Below the pieces are notes generated by a model. It was given only the letters and a program-made list of their open reading frames with translations, was not told where the DNA came from and ran no database searches. The translations under genes were made by a program, and so were the position numbers. DNA of 9,291 bases from an uncultured Fibrobacterota bacterium (lineage in GTDB: Bacteria; Fibrobacterota; Chitinivibrionia; Chitinivibrionales; Chitinispirillaceae), in contig CAISVC010000075.1 of the NCBI GenBank assembly GCA_903888815.1, positions 1-9,291 of the forward strand. Direction: 5' to 3'. Shown one piece after another: positions 1 through 8,000 of the stretch. Position 1 is the first letter of the stretch. Each line of letters opens with the position of its first letter.

Positions 1-552
1 CTGCAGGCGAGACTCATGTCGCAGGCGCTGCGCAAACTCACCGGCATTCTATCGAAATCGAAAACCAGCCTGATTTTCATCAACCAGCTCCGCATGAAAA
101 TCGGCGTGATGTTCGGCAACCCGGAGACCACGACCGGCGGCAACGCGCTCAAATTCTACGCGTCGGTGCGCATCGATATCCGGCGTATCGCGGCCATAAA
201 AGACGGCGAGGTGGTCATCGGCAACCGCACGCGCGCCAAAGTGGTGAAGAACAAGGTCGCGCCGCCGTTCCGCGATGCGGAGTTCGACATTCTCTACGGT
301 AAAGGCATATCGTTCGAGGGCGACGTGCTCGACCTGGCCGCGGAAATGGAGATCATCGAAAAGAGCGGCGCGTGGTTTTCATACAACGGCGAGCGGATCG
401 GCCAGGGCCGCGAAAAGGCGCGCGACTTTCTTATCGAACACCGTGACGTTCTCGACGAGATCGAGAAAAAGGTGCGCGAAAAGGGCGCGGCGAAGAAGAG
501 TTTCGGGACAACAGCCGATGCTGAAGCGGTAACAAGTAGCGAAGCGGAATAA
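1..552 (+). CDS. recA: RecA recombinase, C-terminal part (5' end cut by the window)
   Basis: RecA is the ATP-dependent strand-exchange protein of homologous recombination and the SOS co-protease. The frame is open from base 1, so the ATG at 16 is an internal Met and not the start; the Walker A half lies left of the window. What remains matches the RecA core almost residue for residue: the strand ending in FINQLRMKIGV, the DNA-binding L2 loop with FGNPETTTGGNALKFYASVR, and then the C-terminal domain with KVVKNKVAPPF, ILYGKGIS and the GAWFSYNGERIGQG segment. The tail is short and mildly acidic (ends SSEAE), like the regulatory tails of other RecAs. The stop is TAA at 550-552. No recX follows; after a 290-base spacer the next gene is alaS. 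Identity is very secure, and the visible part shows no missing key residues. Confidence 0.98.
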   Translation: MQARLMSQALRKLTGILSKSKTSLIFINQLRMKIGVMFGNPETTTGGNALKFYASVRIDIRRIAAIKDGEVVIGNRTRAKVVKNKVAPPFRDAEFDILYGKGISFEGDVLDLAAEMEIIEKSGAWFSYNGERIGQGREKARDFLIEHRDVLDEIEKKVREKGAAKKSFGTTADAEAVTSSEAE

Positions 553-627
553 AAATAATTAAATGTTTCTGGATGGCTGAGCCGGGTGACCCCCGGGTAG
601 CGGTTGGCATGAGCATGATACTTTTGT

Positions 628-650
628 GTGGGGGCACCCACGAGCAGTTT
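628..650 (+). terminator. Weak candidate intrinsic terminator after recA
   Basis: A 5-bp stem GTGGG/CCCAC (628-632 with 637-641) with loop GGCA can form 75 bases after the recA stop. It is followed by GAGCAG and then only TTTT (647-650). The U-tract is short and set 5 bases away, so termination would be inefficient at best. The upstream hairpin at 582-596 has no T-run at all. Confidence 0.2.
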
Positions 651-708
651 TCCATTTAAACCAAAAATAACGAAACAGTTATTGCAGTATATTGTTAATT
701 GGTTTTTC

Positions 709-813
709 GCGTGAGGCAGGCGAAGGGTGGCGAAGCCAGTCGCGAAGCGACCGACCGGAGGGTAGCCCGGAACCACGCCGACCCGAACCAGCGAAAGCTG
801 GCGAGGGGCACGC
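709..813 (+). other. Compact multi-branched structured element with stable mini-hairpins
   Basis: Pairing found by eye: an outer stem GCGTG (709-713) with CACGC (809-813); a second stem GGGTGGCG (725-732) with CGCC-G-ACCC (776-784), which is 8 bp with one bulged G; inside that a hairpin GTCGC-GAA-GCGAC (739-751) and a possible CCGG/CCGG pairing (755-758 with 767-770); and beside it CCAGC-GAAA-GCTGG (788-801), capped by a GNRA tetraloop. An alternative local fold TGGC-GAA-GCCA (728-738) competes with the second stem. GCGAAGC (730-736, 742-748) and GCGAAAGC (791-798) belong to the class of exceptionally stable DNA mini-hairpins. The block lies just upstream of alaS and ends in an A-run rather than a T-run. 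It may be a REP-like dispersed repeat, a leader RNA of alaS or a small RNA; one copy cannot decide between these. Confidence 0.5.
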
Positions 814-834
814 CCAAAAAAAAATTATTAATTT

Positions 835-845
835 AAAGGATTATG
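835..845 (+). promoter_or_regulatory. alaS ribosome binding site with unusually short spacing
   Basis: AAAGGA (835-840) is the only purine-rich Shine-Dalgarno-like match before alaS, and it is only two bases from the ATG at 843. The start is nevertheless fixed by the protein: KTSKEIRNDFINFFKKHDH aligns with the conserved N-terminus of bacterial AlaRS and leaves no room for a later start. The preceding A+T-rich run (816-834) should keep the site unstructured. Either spacing is tolerated or initiation relies on the A-rich leader. Confidence 0.4.
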
Positions 846-3521
846 AAAACATCAAAAGAAATCCGCAACGACTTCATAAACTTCTTTAAAAAGCACGACC
901 ATGCGATTATTCCCGGCGCGCCGGTCGTGCCGCAGGACGACCCGACCCTGCTTTTCACCAACGCGGGCATGAACCAGTTCAAGACGATATTCCTCGGCGA
1001 CAACCCCGCAGGGCTGCGGCGCGCGGCCAATACCCAGAAATGCATGCGCGTATCGGGCAAGCACAACGACCTCGAGGAGGTGGGCCGCGACCACTACCAC
1101 CACACGTTCTTCGAGATGCTCGGCAACTGGTCGTTCGGCGACTATTACAAAAAAGAGGCGATCCGCTGGGGATGGGAGCTTCTGACCGGGGTCTGGAAAC
1201 TGGACAAGGACCGGCTTTTCGTCACTGTTTACAAAGACGACGACGAGGCCATGGGTTTCTGGAAAAGCGAGACCGATATCCCGCATGAGCGTATCATGCG
1301 GTTCGGCGAAGCAGGCAACTTCTGGGAGATGGGCGAGACCGGGCCGTGCGGGCCGTGCTCCGAGATCCACTACGACACCGGCGACGCGGCGACGCGGGAG
1401 CGCACCTTCGCCGACCCTGTCGCAGGTGTCAATGGCGAAAACGCGCGTTACCGCGAGCTCTGGAACCTCGTGTTCATCCAGTACAACCGCGAAAAGGGCG
1501 GAGCGCTCGTTCCGCTCACGTCGAAGCACGTTGACACGGGCATGGGGTTCGAGCGGGTCGTGGCGATTCTCCAGGGCGTTGACTCGAACTACCACACCGA
1601 CCTTTTCATGCCGATAATCAGGGAGCTTGAAAAAATTTCCGGCCGCACCTATAAACCCGGCGCCGAAGGCACGCCGTTCCGCGTGGCCGCCGACCATACG
1701 CGCGCGCTCGTGTTCGCCATCACGGACGGCGCGTTCCCGTCGAACGAGGGCAGGGGATACGTGGTGCGAAGGCTCCTGCGCCGCGCCGCCCGCTTCGGAC
1801 GCGAACTCGGATGCACGGAACCGTTTCTGCACCGGCTCGTGCCGCAGGTCGCGGCCGTGATGGGTGAAGCGTTTCCGGAAATAAAGGAACGCCGCGCGCA
1901 CGTCGAAGAGGTGATCCGCTCCGAAGAGGAGCGTTTCGGCGCAACGCTCGAACAGGGCATCCAGAAGTTCGGCGTCATGGTTGACCAATGTTCAAAGCAG
2001 GGGGCGAAAGTCCTGGCCGGCAGCGACGTGTTCGCGCTTTATGATACGTACGGCTTTCCCATGGACCTCACCCGCCTCATGGCGGCCGAGAAGGGGCTGA
2101 CTATTGACGAAAAGGAGTTCGGCCGCCTCATGGAGGAACAGAAGACGCGGGGCCGCGAAGCGCGCAGGGCCGATGAGGCGGGCCTGACGCCCGGAGGCTG
2201 GATCGAAATCGCGCCGTGCGCCGGGACAACCTTTGTCGGCTACGAACAGGATAGGGCGGCGGTGAATGTGTGCCGCTACAAGGCGGTCGAAAACGGGGAG
2301 GGAGGAACGGCGTATCTTCTGATCCTCGACAAAACGCCGTTTTACGCGGCATCAGGCGGACAGGTCGGCGATATCGGGTGCCTCCGCACGACAACAGGGA
2401 AAACGATTATCGTCAACGATACGATAAAGTGGAACGATCTCGTCGTTCACCGCTGTCACGCCGACAGTGCCGTTATCAGGGAAGATTTTTCAGGATCGCT
2501 CATCGCGGCAATCGAACAGGAGCGCCGGGCCGCGATACGGCGCAATCATTCGGCAACCCATCTTCTGCAGGCTGCGCTGCGGACAATTCTCGGCAGCCAT
2601 GTGCGGCAGTCGGGCTCGCGGGTCGACGCATCCGGTTTGCGTTTTGACTTCACTCATTTCAAAGCCCTTGAAAAAGACCAGCTTGACGGCGTGGAGAATC
2701 TCGTGAACGCATGGATTCTCGATGACGTGAAAGTCGACACCGTCATCATGGATACGGAAGAAGCAAAAAAAGAGGGCGCCATGGCGCTCTTCGGCGAAAA
2801 GTACGGAGACCGGGTGCGCGTCGTCATCATAGGGGGTGTTTCAAAGGAACTGTGCGGCGGCACGCATGTCAGCTCGACCGGCAGGATCGGTCTTTTCCAT
2901 ATCGTTGAAGAGAGCAGCATTTCGGCGGGCGTCCGGCGCATCGAGGCGATTACCGGCATGGAAAGCCTTAAATTTTTTCAGCGCACCGAGTGTATAGTGC
3001 AGGAGGCCGCGGCACTGTTCAAGACCGGCAGGGGGGCGCTTCTTGAGCGCATGAAGGCTACCCTTGACACCGTGGACGAACTTGCAAGGAACCATGCCGC
3101 GCTTTCGGCCGAGCAGACATCGCACAAAACGGGATTGATTCTTGAAAGCGCGTGTGCGAACAAAGGCGCGCTTAAATGGCATGTCCATAATGCAGGGTCA
3201 ATCGATAAAAAGAGTTTCGGCGCGATACTCAACGGCGTTTCCGACGCCATCAGGCAGAAAAAGCTCGATACGGCGGTCATCGTGCTTGCAGGCGTGAGTG
3301 AGGGCGCGGTAATGCTTGCCGCGTGCGCCGGAGACGCGGCGGTCAGGGAATTCGGCATCCATTGCGGCGAGATCGTCAAGGCCGCCTCGGTAAAGGTCAG
3401 CGGTTCAGGCGGCGGTTCTGCGGCCCGCGCGCAGGCCGGCGGCAAGGATCCTTCCAAACTGGATGATGCGCTCGCCGAAGCCAGACGCATCATCAGTCAA
3501 AAAACAAAGGCGGCCCGATGA
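843..3521 (+). CDS. alaS: Alanyl-tRNA synthetase
   Basis: This cytoplasmic class II synthetase charges tRNA-Ala and edits mischarged Ser/Gly. At 892 residues it has full family length. Visible blocks in order are the catalytic core with FTNAGMNQFK (about 38-47), the FEMLGNWSFGDYY motif 2 region and CGPCSEIHYD, and motif 3 with GRGYVVRRLLRRA (303-315). The editing domain has its four zinc ligands intact: HSATH (His569, His573) and CGGTH (Cys671, His675). A C-Ala domain ends in the glycine-rich GSGGGSAARAQAGGKDP, somewhat degenerate compared with the usual poly-Gly form but with AQAGGKDP kept. The start is supported by alignment to the family N-terminus. The TGA stop overlaps the ATG of the next gene, which implies translational coupling. 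A hairpin-rich spacer separates it from recA. I see no frameshift or lost catalytic residue. Confidence 0.98.
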   Translation: MKTSKEIRNDFINFFKKHDHAIIPGAPVVPQDDPTLLFTNAGMNQFKTIFLGDNPAGLRRAANTQKCMRVSGKHNDLEEVGRDHYHHTFFEMLGNWSFGDYYKKEAIRWGWELLTGVWKLDKDRLFVTVYKDDDEAMGFWKSETDIPHERIMRFGEAGNFWEMGETGPCGPCSEIHYDTGDAATRERTFADPVAGVNGENARYRELWNLVFIQYNREKGGALVPLTSKHVDTGMGFERVVAILQGVDSNYHTDLFMPIIRELEKISGRTYKPGAEGTPFRVAADHTRALVFAITDGAFPSNEGRGYVVRRLLRRAARFGRELGCTEPFLHRLVPQVAAVMGEAFPEIKERRAHVEEVIRSEEERFGATLEQGIQKFGVMVDQCSKQGAKVLAGSDVFALYDTYGFPMDLTRLMAAEKGLTIDEKEFGRLMEEQKTRGREARRADEAGLTPGGWIEIAPCAGTTFVGYEQDRAAVNVCRYKAVENGEGGTAYLLILDKTPFYAASGGQVGDIGCLRTTTGKTIIVNDTIKWNDLVVHRCHADSAVIREDFSGSLIAAIEQERRAAIRRNHSATHLLQAALRTILGSHVRQSGSRVDASGLRFDFTHFKALEKDQLDGVENLVNAWILDDVKVDTVIMDTEEAKKEGAMALFGEKYGDRVRVVIIGGVSKELCGGTHVSSTGRIGLFHIVEESSISAGVRRIEAITGMESLKFFQRTECIVQEAAALFKTGRGALLERMKATLDTVDELARNHAALSAEQTSHKTGLILESACANKGALKWHVHNAGSIDKKSFGAILNGVSDAIRQKKLDTAVIVLAGVSEGAVMLAACAGDAAVREFGIHCGEIVKAASVKVSGSGGGSAARAQAGGKDPSKLDDALAEARRIISQKTKAAR

Positions 3522-4282
3522 GACGGAAATCCGTGTTCGAATCCATCCGGAAACAGGTTGAAAAAGGCAGGCGCCAGTACTGGATTTTGCTTGACCCGGA
3601 CGATTTTTCACCCCGCGTGGCAGGACGCATCGCGGCTGCGGCCGAACGCACGGGCGGCGTGGATGCGGTGCTCATCGGCGGGAGCCTTCTGCGCACGAAT
3701 CTGTTTGATACTTTTGTAACGATGATCAAACATAAAGTCTCCATTCCCGTCATACTCTTTCCCGGCGATGCGACCCAGCTTTCGGAGCGCGCCGACGCGC
3801 TGCTCTACCTTTCGCTCATCTCGGGCCGCAATCCGGAGAAGCTTATCGGCGAGCATGTGAAGGCGGCGCCGATCATCCGTAAACTCGGCATCGAGCCCAT
3901 CGCCACCGCCTATATGCTCATCGAGTCCGGCGCCGTGACCTCGGTCGAGTTCATGTCGAACACGCGGCCGCTGCCCCGGACAAAACCGGATATTGCGGCG
4001 GCGCATGCGCTGGCCGCCCAGTACATGGGCATGAAAATGGTCTACCTTGAGGCGGGCAGCGGCGCACCGCAGCCGGTGCCCTGCGATATGATACGGAAAG
4101 TCAAGTCCTACATCGACATTCCGCTCATCGTCGGCGGCGGCATCCGGGACGTGCAGACTGCACGCGGGATCCTTGCGGCCGGGGCGGACATCATCGTGAC
4201 CGGCAACCTGCTGCAGAAGAAGGGCGGGATTGACAGGATGAAGGAGATCGCAAAGGCGGTAAGGAAATTTAAGAATAAATAA
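3518..4282 (+). CDS. Geranylgeranylglyceryl phosphate synthase-like protein (group II GGGPS/PcrB family)
   Basis: This TIM-barrel prenyltransferase family joins a polyprenyl diphosphate to sn-glycerol-1-phosphate, the first ether-bond step of archaeal membrane lipids; PcrB of Bacillus uses heptaprenyl diphosphate. The protein has 254 residues. It shows LLDPDDF near the N-terminus (Asp26, a likely Mg site), DAVLIGGSLL, MSNTRPLPRTKPDIA, YLEAGSGA (176-183), VGGGIRD (205-211) and VTGN (227-230); the last three form the phosphate-binding end of the barrel. The MSNT and KPDIA segment and the length resemble the group II enzymes of Thermoplasma, Methanothermobacter and Bacteroidota rather than short Firmicute PcrB. 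The ATG overlaps the alaS stop by four bases, with AAAGG seven bases upstream as ribosome site. A strong terminator follows. Prenyl chain length, and whether G1P is made in this cell, cannot be read from the window. No G1P dehydrogenase or prenyl synthase is nearby. Confidence 0.9.
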   Translation: MRRKSVFESIRKQVEKGRRQYWILLDPDDFSPRVAGRIAAAAERTGGVDAVLIGGSLLRTNLFDTFVTMIKHKVSIPVILFPGDATQLSERADALLYLSLISGRNPEKLIGEHVKAAPIIRKLGIEPIATAYMLIESGAVTSVEFMSNTRPLPRTKPDIAAAHALAAQYMGMKMVYLEAGSGAPQPVPCDMIRKVKSYIDIPLIVGGGIRDVQTARGILAAGADIIVTGNLLQKKGGIDRMKEIAKAVRKFKNK

Positions 4283-4308
4283 TTTTCCGGAGGGTCGTTT
4301 CGAGATTG

Positions 4309-4340
4309 CAGGGGCGCGGTCTTCGCGCCCTGTTTTTTTT
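4309..4340 (+). terminator. Strong Rho-independent terminator of the alaS-GGGPS unit
   Basis: A perfect 7-bp stem GGGCGCG (4312-4318) with CGCGCCC (4324-4330) has loop GTCTT. It can be extended by CAG/CTG with a one-base bulge, and is followed by eight T (4333-4340). It lies 26 bases after the GGGPS stop, in the convergent gap before the minus-strand operon. The sequence belongs to a hairpin pair whose second copy is inverted at 4371-4402. Confidence 0.9.
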
Positions 4341-4370
4341 AATTGAAATACCGACCGATTCATGGCGGAT

Positions 4371-4402
4371 AAAACACGGGGCGGGACGACCCCGCCCCTA
4401 CA
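4371..4402 (-). terminator. Inverted hairpin, probable weak terminator of the minus-strand operon
   Basis: An 8-bp all-G/C stem, GGGGCGGG (4378-4385) with CCCGCCCC (4391-4398), has loop ACGAC. Read on the minus strand it ends in GTGTTTT (4377-4371), a short broken U-tract, 40 bases after the stop of the DTW gene. Termination is therefore plausible but weaker than at its partner. Aligned on the minus strand with 4307-4338 it is identical at 26 of 32 positions. Two of the six differences are the two halves of a single base pair, so the stem is kept while the sequence changes. Confidence 0.55.
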
Positions 4403-4437
4403 AAATCGGAAACAGGTGGTTCAAAAAGGTTGTCTCT

Positions 4438-5055
4438 TTATCGGGTTCCAATAATCAGTTCCTGATATTTCGTGCGAAGCTGGGAGGGGATTTCCGGTTT
4501 GTCACCCAGATGCTCCAGCGCAAAGGCGATTGCCTCGATGGTCGAAAGGCCCCCCTCTTTTACCTGCGGCCGCAGGGAAGGGCGGCCGGGGTTCAGGCCG
4601 ATGCGGCTGAGTTTTAAAAGCCACGGGTTGCGCCACCAGAGCGCCTTGGCCTGTTTCCACGACCCGTCAAGCGCGATGATGCCGCGGAGAAACGCAGTGT
4701 TTTCCACCGGTCTTTTTTTACGGTTGATCACGGACACCGGCCGGTTGCCTTCATGCTGATCCGGCTTTAAAAACAGCACTCCCCACTCCGACGGCATTCC
4801 GTCGGCCCCGGCGACTTTTCTGAAATTAGGCCACGAGAGCCCGACAAACAGCCGGCTGTTTTTAAGGAGAAGGTGGGCGAGACGGGCCGAGTTGAGCGCC
4901 TTGAACTGCTCCTGCGGGTGCTGGAGGATCACGACGCTGATCCTGTTGTCAAGTGACGGCACCCTGCCGCAGAAGCAATTGTCCTTCGGGCGGAAACACC
5001 GTTCGCAAACGGCGGTGCGGTCGAATTTCTGTTTTGCGCGGGGATCAATGAGCAT
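4438..5055 (-). CDS. DTW-domain protein, probable tRNA-uridine aminocarboxypropyltransferase
   Basis: DTW-domain proteins such as E. coli TapT (YfiP) and human DTWD1/2 transfer the 3-amino-3-carboxypropyl group of S-adenosylmethionine to uridine in tRNA, giving acp3U. At 205 residues it has a normal length for the compact bacterial form. It opens with a zinc-ribbon-like CERCFRPKDNCFC (Cys17, 20, 27, 29), then VVILQHPQE typical of the family, the signature region LDGSWKQAKALWW (Asp130, Trp133) and a C-terminal GGLSTIEAIAFAL. The signature is Asp-Gly-Ser-Trp, with Ser in place of Thr. The ATG lies only three bases after the stop of the RND permease, and the nearest AAGGA is 19 bases upstream, so translation is probably coupled to the pump gene. 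Which tRNA position is modified (47 or 20) cannot be told. The family assignment is secure; the exact substrate is inference. Confidence 0.88.
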   Translation of the reverse strand: MLIDPRAKQKFDRTAVCERCFRPKDNCFCGRVPSLDNRISVVILQHPQEQFKALNSARLAHLLLKNSRLFVGLSWPNFRKVAGADGMPSEWGVLFLKPDQHEGNRPVSVINRKKRPVENTAFLRGIIALDGSWKQAKALWWRNPWLLKLSRIGLNPGRPSLRPQVKEGGLSTIEAIAFALEHLGDKPEIPSQLRTKYQELIIGTR

Positions 5056-5058
5056 AGG

Positions 5059-8000
5059 TTATTGCTTTTTATTGTCCTTCGGGCTTATATAGGTATACAC
5101 CGCCGGCACAACGTACAGCGACAGGACGAGTGAAAACAGAAGCCCGCCGATAATAGCAATACCCATCGACACCCTGCTTTTTGCACCGGCGCCGATGGCC
5201 AGCGCAATGGGAAGCGAGCCCAGCATGACCGTGAAGCTGGTCATGACAATGGGCCTGAACCTTGACGCTGCAGCATCGACTATCGCGGGGCCGAGCGGCA
5301 TGCCTGCCCGGCGGCGCTGATTGGCGAACTCCACGATGAGGATGCCGTTCTTTGCCACGAGCCCGACCAGCATGACGATCCCGATCTGGCTGAAAATGTT
5401 CATGGTCTGGTTGAAATACCAGAGCGCGAACAGCGCGCCGGAAATTGCGAGGGGTACGGTCATCATCACGATACACGGGCTCCGGAAGCTCTCGAACTGC
5501 GCGGACAGAACAAGGTACACAAGAACAAGGGCAAGGCCGAAAGCAAAGAGCATGCTCGACGAGCTTTCGGCGAAATCGCGGCTGGGGCCCGACAGGGCGG
5601 TTGAAAATGACTCGTCAAGCACTTTCCTGCCGATCCGGTCCATTTCCTTTATACCCTCGCCGAGCGTGCGGCCCGGCGTGAGTCCTGCGGATACCGTGGC
5701 CGAAATATACCGGTTGAAACGGTAGAGCTGGGGAGGCGTGCTGGATTCGGTCACGTTCACCAGATTGTCGAGCCGCACGAGGTCGCCGTTTTTGTTCTTG
5801 ACAAAGGAAGACGTCAGGTCCGCAGGTTTGTCGCGGTTCGGCCGGTCGTACTGTCCGATCACCCAGTACTGTTTCCGGTTCTCGTTGCGGATGAAGTAGC
5901 CGTACCGGTCACCGGAGAGAGAAAACTGCAGCGCGCTTGCCACGTCGAGGGCAGAGACGCCGAGGTCGCGCGCCTTGTCACGGTTTATGGTGACGCGAAG
6001 CTCGGGCTTGTTGAATTTCATGTTTACGTCTACCGCCGAAAAGAGCGGACTCTTTGAGGCCTCCTGAAAAAACAGGGGAAGTTTGTCTTTCAGTTTGTCA
6101 AGATCAGGCGCCTTGAGCACATACTGAACCGGCAGCCCTCCGCGGCCCGCGCCGATGCCGATGGTCTGCTCCTGCGAAGCGAACGCACGGGCGCCGGTAT
6201 AAAGTTTCAGCTGCTTCCCGAGCTGGTTGGCGATCTCCTGCTGGCTGCGCCTGCGTTTCGAGGGATCGATAAGGAATAGCCGCATGGCGCCGGAATTCAC
6301 CGCCCCTGCTCCGCTGGCAGATCCGGGGACCATGTAAATGGCACCGTCGCGTTCCGGCACCGAGGCCCTGACCCGGTCGTACAGGTTGTCCATGTAATCA
6401 ACCATATATTCAAAGGAGGCGCCTTCGGGCGCGGTCGCGGAAATCGAGAGGCGACTGCGGTCCTCAAGCGGCGCGAGTTCCGACGGCAGCAGCGGGAACA
6501 GCCCGGCGATCAGTCCAAGGGCAATGACGATCACCGGAAAGGCGAGCCAGCGCCGCATCATCATCTTCTCAAGGGAAGCGCGGTAGCCGGAAATCAAACG
6601 CTCGAAAAAAGGTTCGGTCACGGCGTAGAGCGACCGGGAATGCGGTTCATGGTGCTTCAGGAATTTAGTGCACAGCATGGGCGTGATGGACAGCGAAACA
6701 AAGGCCGAGAGCAGCACCGAACCTGCCAGTACGACGCCGAATTCCCGGAACAGCCGGCCGGTGAGTCCCTGCAGGAAAATGACCGGCATCAGCACGGCAG
6801 TTAGCGACAGCGTGGTTGAGATAATGGCGAAGAAAATTTCGGACGAGCCCCTGTGCCCCGCTTCGACCGGCGCCATTCCTTTTTCTATCTTGACATAAAT
6901 GTTTTCAAGCACCACGATTGCGTCATCGACCACAAGCCCGGTGGCGAGCACAATGGCGAGCAGCGTGAGGATGTTGATCGAAAAACCGCACAGGTACATG
7001 ATGAAAAACGCGCCCACCAGCGATATGGGGATGGCAAGCATGGGGATAAGGGTCGCGCGCCAGGTGCGGAAGAACACGAAGATCACGAGCATCACGAGAA
7101 AAAACGCTATTGCGATGGTCTCCAGCACCTCGGCGATGGATTTTCGTATGGTTTTCGTGATATCGAAACCGATTTCCGCACTGATATCCCGCGGCAGTTC
7201 CCGGAGGAGCACCTTGTACCTTTTGTAAAACTCATCCGCAATGGCAATATGGTTGGCGCCGGGCTGGGGTACGAGCACCACGCCGATCATGGGAACGCCG
7301 TCGCGCTTGAGGATGGTGCGTTCGTTCTCAAAGCCGTATTCGGCCCTGCCGATGTCGCTGAGCCGGGTGATCTGGCCGCTGTTTCCCTTGATGATCAGAT
7401 CATTGAAATCTTTTTCCGTGTGCAGACCGCTCAGCGTGCGGATGGTCAGCTCGGTCGTCCCTCCCTCGATCCGGCCTGACGGAAGCTCGATGTTTTCCCG
7501 GTCTATGGCGGCCTTTATGTCCTGCGCCGTAAGGCCCGCGGCGGCCATTCTCAGGGGATCCAGCCGCAACCGCATCGCATACTTCTTCTCGCCCCAGATG
7601 CGCACCTCGCTCACTTCCGGAATGGTCTGGAGCCGTTCCTTGAACACATCGGTGGCATAGGCGGTCAGATCGAGCGGGCTGCGCTTGTCGCTCTTGAGGC
7701 TCACGTTGATAATCGGCGATGCGTTGGCGTCAGCCTTGGTGATCACCGGAGGGTCGGCGTCAAGCGGCAGGTTGCGCATGGCGCGCGACACGCGGTCGCG
7801 CACGTCATTTGCCGCTGCTTCAAGGTCGGTGCCGAGGTTGAACTCGACCATGATGACGCTCTGACCTTCGGAGCTCGTGGAGGTGAGCGTGCGGATGCCG
7901 CCGATGCCGTTGATCGACTCCTCGAGCGGTTCGGTGATCTGGGTTTCAGTGACGTCCGGGTTCGCGCCCGTATAGGTGGTGTTCACGGTGATGAGCGGCG

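Larger units (their letters stand above)
553..842. other. recA-alaS spacer with several hairpins; no recX, no evident ORF
   Basis: This is a 290-base non-coding stretch with a patchy composition. G+C-rich hairpin blocks (582-641 and 709-815) flank an A+T-rich middle (about 647-707), and a nine-A run follows at 816-824. The small frames across it have no recognisable protein content. Hairpins that can be drawn by eye are CCGGG/CCCGG (582-586 with 592-596), GTGGG/CCCAC (628-632 with 637-641) and the multi-branched block at 709-813, described separately. The alaS promoter must lie here if alaS is not read through from recA, but I see no convincing -35/-10 pair; TATATT at 688-693 has no good partner 17 bases upstream. 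Confidence 0.7.

Noticed and set aside
130..140. Loss of function in the DTW protein because its signature reads Asp-Gly-Ser-Trp (positions are residues, not bases)
   Set aside because: Ser for Thr is conservative and the flanking zinc cysteines, Trp and STIEA block are intact, so this looks like an ordinary family variant.
670..700. Possible operator or promoter in the A+T-rich middle of the recA-alaS spacer (AACAGT...ATTGTT, TATATT)
   Set aside because: Only the outer four to six bases are symmetrical and no -35 box sits at a proper distance from TATATT, so it cannot be told from A+T-rich background.
724..745. AGGGTGG upstream of alaS, as in the T-box riboswitch antiterminator
   Set aside because: The next base is C, so the TGGN bulge would not match the A discriminator of tRNA-Ala. 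There is no T-box consensus after it, no Stem I layout and no terminator U-tract before alaS; the stretch ends in A residues.
852..1988. Long minus-strand open frame opposite alaS (378 codons)
   Set aside because: It lies wholly antisense to well-conserved alaS codons, has low-complexity Arg/Val/Ala-rich content with no family resemblance, and is the expected by-product of G+C-rich codon use.
3608..4363. Minus-strand open frame opposite the GGGPS gene (251 codons)
   Set aside because: Antisense shadow of a conserved enzyme; its proposed start would lie beyond the terminator and the translation has no recognisable features.
6853..7479. Plus-strand open frame opposite the RND permease (208 codons)
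   Set aside because: His/Asp/Glu-rich translation without domain similarity, fully antisense to the conserved TM4 region of the pump; a shadow frame.
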